64,000 bases of DNA from NCBI GenBank assembly GCA_963989245.1, contig OZ022347.1, positions 41,830,058-41,894,057 of the forward strand, written 5' to 3'. This DNA comes from Nansenia antarctica. Taxonomy: Eukaryota > Chordata > Actinopteri > Argentiniformes > Microstomatidae. This document shows positions 23,555 to 32,898 of the stretch, piece by piece. A program made the position numbers and the translations under genes. Positions within the stretch are counted from its first letter, which is position 1. Every line of letters begins with the position of its first letter. Below the pieces are notes generated by a model. That model ran no database searches. It was not told where the DNA came from and saw nothing but the letters and a program-made list of their open reading frames with translations.

Positions 23555-24187
23555 GCTAATACTAGGGCTGGGCAAACGATCAACATTTCTTTTTCGATAA
23601 TCGCAAGAATTAACGATCAATTATCGATTAATCGGCAAGCTTTTTTTTTCATTTCCCCATTCCTTGGGGAAAAAACTTTATTTGTGTTGCTATTGCACAC
23701 ATTCATTCATTCACATTCAAACTAGACACTACAGTCAGATAACAATCCTCTTAAACAAGGCAGTGAGTAGCTTAAATTGTTTAACTTAAAAACACATTTT
23801 ACGTTATAAATAAAAATATAGAAAATAAGTAACTCACCATAGGAGCAGTAAAAAAACTGTTACTCACAAATAGGAGGATGACTGAAAACGTTAGTGTCCT
23901 TAAGAGCGTCCAGCTTAACTTAAATTTAAACTCCAGCGAGAGACTGTAGGCGGCAGGCCTACTGGTTCTTGTTCAGAAAGATGATCATGTTAACATGTTC
24001 AGGGGTGAGAGACGAACGCAATCTGGTGACACGTGGACAAACTAATTTCCATTATTATTATTATTATAAAAAAAAAAATATATATATATATATATACGAT
24101 TATCGAGCAAAATATTTTGTGATCGACCAAGATCCTTATCGATCAATTATCGATCGTCGATCATTGATGCCCACCCCTAGCTAATAC
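23555..24187. mobile_element. Non-autonomous hAT (TAGGGCTGGGCAAACG termini)
   Basis: The element 23563-24179 starts TAGGGCTGGGCAAACGATC and ends ...GATGCCCACCCCTA. It is flanked by the 8-bp duplication GCTAATAC (23555-23562, 24180-24187). CGATTAATCG-type subterminal repeats flank a non-coding interior with a (TA)n tract at about 24078-24097. Confidence 0.88.
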
Positions 24188-24737
24188 ACACAAACTTGTT
24201 TGGTAAGCCTAGTGAACATACACACAGCTTATGTAGTAGCATGTAACTCACTTACCCCAAAACAAAGCACAAGGTGTCTCGACAGACCACAGTCCCGTGA
24301 ATAGAATGTTGATATAGAATGTTGATGGGTCAATGACGTGACGTGTAAATTATGTGTCCGTATGTAATATTTTCTAAAATTAACAATTAATATATATATA
24401 AATTAACACTATTTGCTCTCCTTTATTGAATACACAAATAGTTTATGGTGATTTTTTACAAATTCAGGCACTTTCAGCTCTTTAAAGGGTCAAAGTCATT
24501 CGGTACAACCGTCCGAACACAAATGCAACCAGCTAATGTGCCATTAAAATTAGGGATGCACGATATTATCGGCACCGATATTTATCAGCCCGATAATGGG
24601 AAATTAATGTTATTAAATATTTATTCGTTTTATACAATTTTAGCCGATATAGAGCCGGAAATATTTCTGCTTCCGGTTTCCGCGCTCATGATGCTGCGCC
24701 TGCGTACAGCCACGCAGTGTATAGACGAGAGCGAAAC

Positions 24738-25903
24738 ATGGCTTCCCCGGTGTGGACATTCTTCAGAGTTTCTGAGGCAGATAGTGCGTTTGCAATTTGC
24801 AACACATGTTCGACAAAGTTCGGAGAGGAGGGCAAAGGTCTACGAGTTACAACTAGGGATGCACCGAACATTCGGCCACCGAATGTATTCGGCAGAATAT
24901 CGCAAAATAAAGCACTTTCGGTATTCGACCGAATGTGTGAAAGCACCGAATGTTTACCACCGAATAGTGGGCGTGTTTTGATGAAGTTCCAGCGCCATCT
25001 AGTGGCGAAGATAATACCTATACTGATCCGATCTGGATCTCTCATAAACTAAACACAGACATTTCATTGAGTTAGATTCATTATTATTTTTGTAGCACTG
25101 CATTTTTTTCTCTACAGTGTGAACACGAAGTGCAATTTGTTGAAGATATTCAGTGATATAAATATATAGATATATAAATAAACAAAGGACACCTTTTACA
25201 CCCATTATGAGTGTTTACAGTGAGAGTGTGGGAGAGTTCTTAGATACTCATCTTTTTTGCAGCCATCTTTATTTTATTTATTGTGCTTTGTTGGTATAGA
25301 CTGATGTTTGCTGGAATGTTCAATAAAAGTTATTTTTTTTCAATCTCAATTTCTTTCTTTGAGAAGCATGAATAAAAAGCAAAATGTATTTAGTTTATGC
25401 AATGATAAAATTAAAAACTGCCGATACACATTCGGTATTCGGCCAAGTGTTTCCTTAAATTCGGCTTCGGCCTCGGCCAAGAATTTTCATTTCGGTGCAT
25501 CCCTAGTTACAACACAACGAATCTCATAAGTCACCTTAAGATTCACCATTGCAAGCACGCTGTATGGAAGGAATATCAAGCACTAGTAGCAGAAGGTAGC
25601 CTAGCCGCGAAAAAAAAAGCTGCTGTGCCTATTGAACACGCATTTAAAAACTGCAGGAAGTTTACTCGAGACAGCTCAAAGGCTCAAGCAATCAATGAAA
25701 AAATAATGGAGTTTATGGCCCTCGACGACCAGCCTTTCTCTGTAGTAGAAGATAAAGGATTTCGCCAGCTAATTTCACATTTAGAGCCCCGGTATACACT
25801 CCCAAGCCGCCGCTATTTTGCAGACGTGTGCCTGCCTGCTCTGTATGATACAGTCGCCGAGACTTTCAAAATAAACCTTTTTAATGGCTTCTGTGTGCTT
25901 TAG
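24738..25903 (+). pseudogene. Family Z transposase N-terminal half, interrupted
   Basis: ATG at 24738 opens MASPVWTFFRVSEAD and FAICNTCSTKFGEEG, the start of a BED finger. A hAT element (24854-25505) splits the reading frame. It resumes at 25506 with the finger's LISHLKIHHCKHAVW, followed by AAVPIEHAFKNCRKFTRD and the segment ending VAETFKINLFNGFCVL. The catalytic core is absent downstream. It is a non-functional relic. Confidence 0.75.
24846..25513. mobile_element. Non-autonomous hAT (TAGGGATGCACCGAAC termini)
   Basis: The element 24854-25505 has ends TAGGGATGCACCGAACATTC and ...CGGTGCATCCCTA and a clean 8-bp duplication GTTACAAC (24846-24853, 25506-25513). ATTCGG repeats lie near both ends. 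It inserted into the BED coding region of the family Z transposase. Confidence 0.9.
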
Positions 25904-26227
25904 ACTTGCGTAGAATCGATTTTATTTTTATTTAAGAAGTCAGACCGGAAAATGTATTATTGTCGCCAGACCCACTGCGTGGGAATACGACGCGTGCAGA
26001 TGAGAGACAACATCAAAACTTGCACTTATTGCTCGTGTGACATTGGTTAATGGACGAGCATTCTAATAAAAATAAATTTACAACAATAAGCTGTGCCCAA
26101 AACCCTGATATGTTGCCATGTGAAATGATAAGACAAGAGGCCACGATATGATAATCGCCGTAGGAGGCGATTCGACTGTAGGCATGTGAAGTTATAATTT
26201 CTTCAAACTTGCAGTGGTAGCAACGGT

Positions 26228-26266
26228 GTGTGTGGTTTAGTAAATATAGCGTGTGTGTGTAGCTGT

Positions 26267-26297
<31 letters not shown>

Positions 26298-26331
26298 GCC
26301 CTCCTGTGAGAGGTGTGTGTGTACCTGTGAG

Positions 26332-26371
<40 letters not shown>

Positions 26372-26432
26372 CCTCCTGTGAGAGGTGTGTGTGTACCTGT
26401 GAGAGGTGTGTGTGTGTGTGTGTGTGCGTGCC
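26228..26432. repeat. Compound GT microsatellite/minisatellite
   Basis: Long (GT)n tracts alternate with CCTGTGAGAGGTGTGTG blocks, which occur four times, so the array has a higher-order pattern rather than plain dinucleotides. Confidence 0.85.
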
Positions 26433-27454
26433 ATATCTCAGTATGTAGGTTATGCAGTGTACGTAAGTGTGTGAGTTTATTCTGTTATTTATGCTATTAT
26501 ATCTAGTATTGTGTTGAGAAGCAATGGAAATGAATCAAGAATTGATAAAGTAGGCTAACTTACATTATCATTGTTCTATATGCAACAGAACAGATCACCC
26601 AGCATTGCTAATGAAAAGAATCAATGAATGTGAGTCTAATACCAATACTTGCTCAATAGGTCTATAAAGGTCTTAAATGTAACTTGTTGAAACCTGCAGG
26701 AACCCGCATAATTAATTTAGGAACAGGTTGCTTACATTAATTATGCGGGTGTTACGGTCAGGGCCATCGCTACTTACACACGCATCATTGTTAGACCACT
26801 GTTAATGATAGAGCTAACCATCTACGGACCAAAAAAAGTGTCACCTTTTTGGTCCATCGCCAGTTTGCACCCCTGCGTATGTAAACCATGAAGGCCACGT
26901 TTATGATGTCTTTTATACAGCCATATCGACTGACTTGGGTCTGTGTTTGCTTGGTGCCTAATGGATCAAGACTTTTGTCTAAAAAGCAAAATATATGTAG
27001 GCTATTATCCAGTCAGTAGGCCTACAGTTATGTATTTTTAAAAAGATCGGTATCGGTAGATCTTGAGGAAAAAAATCGGTGATCGGTATCGGCCCCAAAA
27101 ATCCAGATCGGAGCATCCCTAGTAAACAGAACTGTTATCCAGTTCCTCTCCAGAGATGAAAACAGCCGCTTACTGCCAGGAAGGAAAGACATGGTAACAA
27201 AAAAATAAAACAAAACAACAGAGGAGAGTTCTGATCAAGTCACTTACTAGGGATGCACGATATTATCGGCACCGATATTTATCGGCCCGATAATGGGACA
27301 TTAATGTTTATCGGTATTTATCGGTTTTATAAAATTTAGCCGATATTTAACCGATATTATGAAGCCGGAAATATTTCTGTTTCCGGTTTCCGCGCTCTGC
27401 TTCCGGTTTCCGCACTCAGGCACGCAGTTTGTTTTGACGAGACGCGAGCGAAAC

Positions 27455-27600
27455 ATGCCTTCCCCGGTGTGGACATTCTTCACAGTTTCTGAGGCAGATA
27501 TTGCGTTTGCAATTTGCAACACATGTTCGACAAAAGTTCGGAGAGGAGGGCAAAGGTGTCGTACAAGATGTGTCGTTGAGTTACAACACAACGACACATC
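27455..27600 (+). pseudogene. Family Z BED-finger start, copy 3
   Basis: ATG at 27455 encodes MPSPVWTFFTVSEADIAF and ICNTCSTKVRRGGQ, then passes into out-of-frame sequence. It is the N-terminal stub of the same transposase as 24738. Confidence 0.7.
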
Positions 27601-27718
27601 TTGTAGCGGGTAGATAGTAATATCCCTCCCCTGGCCCCTCTGTTTTCCCTTGATAGCTGACAAGCTAACGGGTGAAGTAGCGAGGCCTGCTAGCAGCTAG
27701 CCTACAACCCCTAGCCAG

Positions 27719-28114
27719 CAATGGCTAACGTTGAGGCTAGCGGACCTAGCACAGCCGAGACGTAAATGGCTAGCTGGGACACCCACTCTAAGTGCGCAGC
27801 GTGTCTGGGATTAATCCACGCCCAGGCCGCTGTTATCTCTACCGATGAGTGTATCCACTGTGCAGTGTTCCCCAAGAAACTTCTCCGCTGACGGCTAAGT
27901 CGCATGGCTAGCCTGTCGGGAGAAGATCCGCTGCAATCACAGTCTAACGCGGACATGTCTCCAGGTTTACCGACACCATGCTGGGCGGACTTAGTGCCAC
28001 ATAGCCCTGACATCGGTTTCCCGGTACTGGATGACAAGGGAATTGACAGCTTTACCGCTGCTCGCTATTGTAATGTTCTTGACAGACACGGACACGACTT
28101 TACTGTAGACATGT
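27719..28114 (+). pseudogene. Retrotransposon gag-like fragment (possibly DIRS-type)
   Basis: The frame from 27771 includes KCAACLGLIHAQAAV and CIHCAVFPKKLLR, a C-x2-C ... H ... C-x2-C arrangement reminiscent of the first ORF of fish DIRS-like retrotransposons. TAA near 27762 and TGA near 27890 break it. The next frame gives SLSGEDPLQSQSNAD. No recombinase or RT is present. The assignment is tentative. Confidence 0.35.
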
Positions 28115-29189
28115 AGTTTATTTCTGGTTGCTGGCCGCGACCTACGGCAACTCCGTTGGGACACGACGGATACAGAAAGCGAATCACATCAGTGTGTTAG
28201 TGTGGTGTAGTGAGACAACACACAGTATGTTACAGCTATGACCCTAGGAGAGACTCGGACAATGATGAGGTCGCACAACGCATCTAATTACTCTTAGGTG
28301 AGCCTTTTTTGTTTTCATAAAAGGAGGCCAGATCTTGGCTAAAAAACGCATTGTGCACTGTCTATAACAGATTTAGTTTGTTAGAGGAAATAATAAATGA
28401 ACATTTGAAGAGTCAGAAGTGTTCTCTTTGTTGTGTTAACAATAGTGATGTAAGTTAGATTTGGTGAGATCACTATGGAATATTAAATCATCAATCTTTG
28501 CTCACTACATAGCCTTTCTTACCTTCAGGTGTGCATGAACTACAGGTTATCAACTGTGAAATTATATCTGAATGGTCTTTATTGTCATTGATATAGTACA
28601 GGTACCAAACAACGAAATTTGGGAGGGGGAGCTCCCCTGGGGCTAGGAAAGAAAAAATAAAATAATAATAATAGTATCGGTATCGGTTATCGGCCACGAG
28701 AAGCGGGTAAATATCGGTATCGGTATCGGTTGGAAAAAATGCATATCGTGCATCCCTATCACTTACTGAGCTCCATGCTGAATATGTTGTCGAGATAGGA
28801 GGAAACTTTGCGTTGTCATATAGACAGTTCTTGAGATACCGGCCATTTTATATCACTGAGCCCAAGTCCAGTGATCGCAACACATGTGCATGCTTTGACC
28901 ATGAGAATTGTACAAATTGTACCAGAAGGATCTGCTTAAAACATCAAGTGTTTCTGAACTTATATCTACAATAGTATGCAACCCTAAAAACAAGGATTGC
29001 ATGTATCGTCTGTGTCCACACTGTTGCTATAAAGAAGTTGTTTTGGCTGACACAGATGAGAAAATGACTTCTTGGCAACAGTGGAAGAAGGAGGCGACAA
29101 CTATGGAAGATAAAACCTTCACTCATTTTGTAAAAGTATTGCAAACTGGATCAGTACAGGGACTTATTGCTCTATTCAATAAAAAAATT

Positions 29190-30440
29190 GGATGTATAAT
29201 GTGCTCCATTAAGCATTTTACTACTGTTTGCGCATTTTCTTTCTTTGTCGCAAAAGCTTCTGTCCACTTTGAAAATCTGTCAACAATTACCAATAGATAT
29301 GAAAAACCTCTACATTTTGGCATGTGAGAGAAATCAATTTGCAATTGTTGCCATGGTCCTTCTGACTTAGGTAAATGTTGTCGTTTAGCAGGGTTAATAT
29401 TTGGATTACATCTCGCACAAACTAAACATTTATGAATGAAGTGTCTTACTTGCTTTTCAAGACCAATTGTAAAAAACAATTTTGATATGTATTCTGTTAC
29501 CCCTTTATATCCTATGTGTGTTGGGCCGTGTATGAACGATATTAGTGCTTCATATGCTATCTTTGGTAAGGCTATTCGTTCATCCGTAAATTTCCATAAG
29601 CCTATGTCATCCCTGATGCATCCTTTCCTTTCCCATAATGTAATCTCTGATTGATCTGCTTGATCTTGAAAAGATAACAATGCATCAATGGTGAACGGTG
29701 GGGTGGGTCTGTGTGGGACTGCCATGGTCGCGTGTTCCAACCATGGTGCGGGCGATCCATTTAATGCTGCATCTTGGGCATATTTGTCTGCCAAGTTGTT
29801 CCCTATAGCCACCTCTGAGTTGTCTCTGGAGTGACCTTTGCACTTAACTATAGCAATTTGTGCTGGAAGCATCAAGGCTTCTAACAGTTCCTTAACTAAC
29901 GTAGCATGTTGTATTGGCTTTCCTGCAGTAGTGATGAAACCTCTGTTTTCCCAGATTTTGCTGAAGTCATGTGCAACTGAAAATGCGTATTTTGAATCGG
30001 TAAACACGGATACATCTTTGTCTTTAGCATATTTACATGCTCTTGTTAGTGCTATCAATTCAGCTGCCTGTGCTGATAAAACTGGTAGTCTGTATGCCTC
30101 AATGCAATGACCGTCATCGTCAACTATTGCATATATGCAGCTAAAGTTGTTTTGTCGTCAGGTGTCATTGCACTGCCGTCACAATACAAAATCATGTCAT
30201 TATGTTCAAGTATCGTCTGCTGTAAGTCAGCTCTTACACTGCTCGTTGCATTAATCAATTCCATACAGTCAGGTTCACCATCCTTCTCACTTTGGACTTG
30301 TGAATCTCCATGTAGCCTAGTAATATTTTCAAATGCAATGCAGGGTTCGTGTGTGTTGTGGTCGAAATCGTAAGATTATGCGTGCCAGTCAAAATGTGTT
30401 CGTAATTACTTCGTCTTTGGCTCGTCATGTGTTGTGTTGT
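29190..30440 (-). pseudogene. Endogenous retrovirus pol remnant: RNase H and integrase N-part
   Basis: On the minus strand the order is an RNase H start (MILYCDGSAMTPDDKT), a frameshift near 30105, then the rest of RNase H (VFTDSKYAFSVAHDF, CKGHS). The integrase follows: zinc-binding HIGYKG ... CLVCARC, and the catalytic core from QIDFSHMP to TEAFATKKEN. The integrase is truncated near 29190. The domain order is that of gamma/epsilon-type retroviruses. The matching protease lies at 35539-35954. It is an old, defective genomic copy without envelope or LTR in view. Confidence 0.8.
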
Positions 30441-30451
30441 CATATTCTGTA

Positions 30452-31765
30452 GTATGGAATGGAATGGAATGGACTTTATTTGTCATTGCTACAGTACAGG
30501 TACCAAACAACGAAATTTAGGAGGGGTGGCTCCCCTGGTGTTAGGAAAGGGAATTTTTTATTTTATTTTATTTTTTTGAAAAAGCACAAAATCACAAGGT
30601 AAGGTAAGGAGCTGGTTTACATAAATAAAGGCTATGTACACAATCCACTGTACTATACTGCACAGATAGTCAACTAGGGTTGTCATATTGCAAAGTATTT
30701 TTTCACGTTATTTTAAAGTGTCACAGTTTGCAGGCTTGAAATGTACATGTTTGTGCCTCAGCACTAGCTGCCATACAATCCGTCCGGACTGTCCTGGGCC
30801 CAGAACTTAGGCCTTTGCTGTGTTCAGGGACTTGACGGCCCAGTGGTAGAAGCAGTTCTTCAGTCTGTTTGTCTTAGCGGCCGGGGTCCTGTACCTCCTA
30901 TTCGAGGGCAGCCTGATAAAGTACGTGCCCAGGGTGGGTCGGGTCCCTGGAGATCTTGGAGGCCTTCCTGAGACAGCGTGTGTTGTACAGCTCTTCCAGA
31001 GAGGGGAGGGGGGTGCCGGTGATCTTCTGTGCTGTTCTCACGACTCTCTGTAGCGCGTTTCTCTCCGCTGTTGTGCAGCTGTGGAACCAGTTGCAGATGC
31101 CGTAGGTGAGGATGCTCTCCACTGCGCCGTGGTAGAAGGCCACCAGTATCTCCTGCTTGTTGTGTTCTTTCCTGAGGCATCTCAGGGTGTATAGCCGCTG
31201 TTGTGCCCTCTTGATGGTGCCTTTTGTGTTGTCCTTCCAGGCCAGGTCATCCCGCATGTGATGTCCCAGGAATCGGAGGGTTGAGAGACTCTCTCCACGC
31301 TCTCTCCGTCGATGAGCAGGGGCTGGATCTCGGACTTTTTCCTCCTGAAGTCTACTATGAATTCCTGGGTCTTTGACTTGTTTAGCAGCAGGTTGTTAAC
31401 CTTGCACAGCTTGCTCAGTTGCTCTACCTCATCCCTGTACGCCGCCTCGTCCCACCCCGAGATACATCCCACCACGGTGGTGTCGTCTGCAAACTTTACG
31501 ATGTAGTTGCTGGGGTGGACGGGGGTGAAGTCGTGGGTGTAGAGGTTGTAGAGGATGGGGCTGAGCACGCAGCCCTGGGGGGGACCCAGTGCTGAGGCTG
31601 AGGGCTGTGGAGGTGTGGGGGCCCACCCGCACCCTCTGGGGCGGTCGGTCAGGAAGTCCTTGATCCACGCACATATAGAGTGTGATAGACCCAGGTCTAG
31701 TAGTTTGGTCACTAGCCTGTCTGGAAGGATGGTGTTGAAGGCGGAGCTGAAGTCCGAGCTGAAGT
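30452..31765 (-). mobile_element. L2/CR1-group LINE, 5'-truncated
   Basis: The minus strand encodes the reverse transcriptase from DFSSAFNTI through ICAWIKDFLTDRP, PPQGCVLSPILYNLY, the catalytic FADDTTVVG and DFRRKKSEIQPLL, to YNTRCLRKASKISRDP. Frameshifts occur near 31260 and 30900. The 3' end on the plus side is a GGAAT repeat followed by TTTGTCATTGCTACAGTACA. An ordinary dead LINE copy, related to 43452-44396. Confidence 0.88.
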
Positions 31766-31804
31766 CCGTAAGTATTGTATTAACCGTATGTGATGTATGT
31801 AACG

Positions 31805-32214
31805 CAGCGGTCGGGAACCTTTTTGACTGGGAGAGCCATAAAAGCCAAATATTTCTAAATGTATTTCATTGAGAGCCATATAGTATTTTTAACATATAAT
31901 AAATTAAATATGTCTTACTTTTAATGCGATTTCTGGTGCTGCATGGTTTTGCTGATGTCCTTGTCGTCTGGTTCATACGTGGTGAGGTTGAGCGTCATGC
32001 AGGCGTTGAGGCTTCCATCAGTTAAACGTGAGCGTAGGTTGGTCTTAATGTTCCTCATATGCGAGAATGACTGCTCACATACATATGTAGAGCCAAACAT
32101 GGTCAATACGGCGATACTAACACGCTGCATTGTGTGGTATGTCACAGGAAGCTCGTTCCAAGTTTTCAGAATCAGCTGGTCTTCAGGTTGAAGTTTTTTC
32201 ATTTCTGTCCACTT
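31805..32214 (-). pseudogene. C-terminus and 3' end of another hAT element
   Basis: The minus-strand frame WNELPVTYHTMQRV, MFGSTYVCEQSFSHM, NLRSRLTDGSLNACM is the dimerisation region of GTF2IRD2/EPM2AIP1-like hAT proteins. The 3' terminus CAGCGGTCGGGAACC starts at 31805. The gene is cut on its 5' side at 32214 by the family X end. Confidence 0.75.
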
Positions 32215-32898
32215 TAAGGCTGCCACAAACGATTATTTTCATAGTCGACTAGTCACCGACTATTTTAACGATTAGTCTACTAATCGGATCATATATTTTT
32301 ATTTTTTTTATTTTTTTATTTCCTAACACCAGGGGAGCCACCCCTCCTAAATGTCGTTGTTTGGTACCTGTACTGTAGCAATGACAATAAAGTCCATTCA
32401 TTCATACAGCTTATCGCACAATTACTCAATCGCTCTTATTTAGCTATCATCTTCTAAATCAGCTTCTAAATTTAGCTTGAAGTTGTTAGTTGTTGTTGTA
32501 GGCATGTGCTAACTAAAAATAAAGACAATTAAAATGATTGTTCACTCAAAAATATACATTTTAATGAACTTTGCAGATTTATTTCTGGAGTAGAGAGTGC
32601 AAACTGCTGAGTAAAATGAGGTAGGCTAGGCACTAGGCAACCAAAACAATACAATAATAAATACTTGTACAGAGTACAAAAGTTTTGCTTTGCTTCACTC
32701 ATCTCTGGCATCAAACATACATTTGAAATAGAATACATTAAAAAAATAAAATGAGGTAGGCACTAAGGCAACTAAAAAAGAGCAATTATCCACAAAAAGA
32801 AATGTTTGGTCTCAATCAAATAACATAACAAAGAAAAGTGCAGGAGACTGAGCAAAGAAATTGTTTCTCTCCTGTGTGGACTATTGATTCGTAGCGAG
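32215..32898 (-). mobile_element. 3' end of a family X hAT with embedded L2 tail
   Basis: The terminus TAAGGCTGCCACAAACG at 32215 and the sequence 32410-32745 match the 3' half of the family X copy at 13560-13971 in inverse orientation. An L2 LINE tail (CCTAACACCAGGGGAGCC ... GACAATAAAG) is inserted at about 32295-32405. The segment runs upstream into the transposase C-terminus. Confidence 0.8.

Larger units (their letters stand above)
24551..27121 (+). mobile_element. Family Z hAT copy 2, with a mismatched right end
   Basis: The left end (TAGGGATGCACGATATTATC) and the coding region are family Z. The right boundary at 27121 is TAGGGATGCTCCGATC inverted, the terminus of a different hAT family. 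The left flank (ATTAAAAT) does not match the right flank (GTAAACAG). Either two elements were fused by deletion, or this is one element truncated within another. Sequence from 25904 to 26990 is unassigned apart from a GT-rich repeat. Confidence 0.65.
27240..28766 (+). mobile_element. Family Z hAT copy 3, with target duplication
   Basis: The element 27248-28758 has inverted ends TAGGGATGCACGATATTATC and ...ATATCGTGCATCCCTA. It is flanked by TCACTTAC (27240-27247, 28759-28766). It carries a BED start (27455-27600), a foreign retrotransposon-like segment (27719-28114) and an L2 tail near the 3' end (28560-28650), which is shared with copy 1 at 17108-17200. Confidence 0.9.
27122..29150 (+). pseudogene. 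Unrecognised TE-associated protein fragments, split by a hAT
   Basis: Two blocks, 27122-27239 (VNRTVIQFLSRDENSRLLPG) and 28767-29150, read as one protein once the family Z element between them is removed. The second has ELHAEYVVEIGGNF, FLRYRPFYITEPK, then after a 1-bp frameshift near 28910 VCNPKNKDCMYRLCPHC and EKMTSWQQWKKEA. The paired Cys/His residues suggest zinc binding. The pattern resembles an uncharacterised protein family repeated in fish and invertebrate genomes, but I cannot name it. There is no start or end in the window. Confidence 0.5.

Noticed and set aside
26228..26506. Cys/Val-rich frame over the GT repeat
   Set aside because: It is simply translated microsatellite (CVCVCV).
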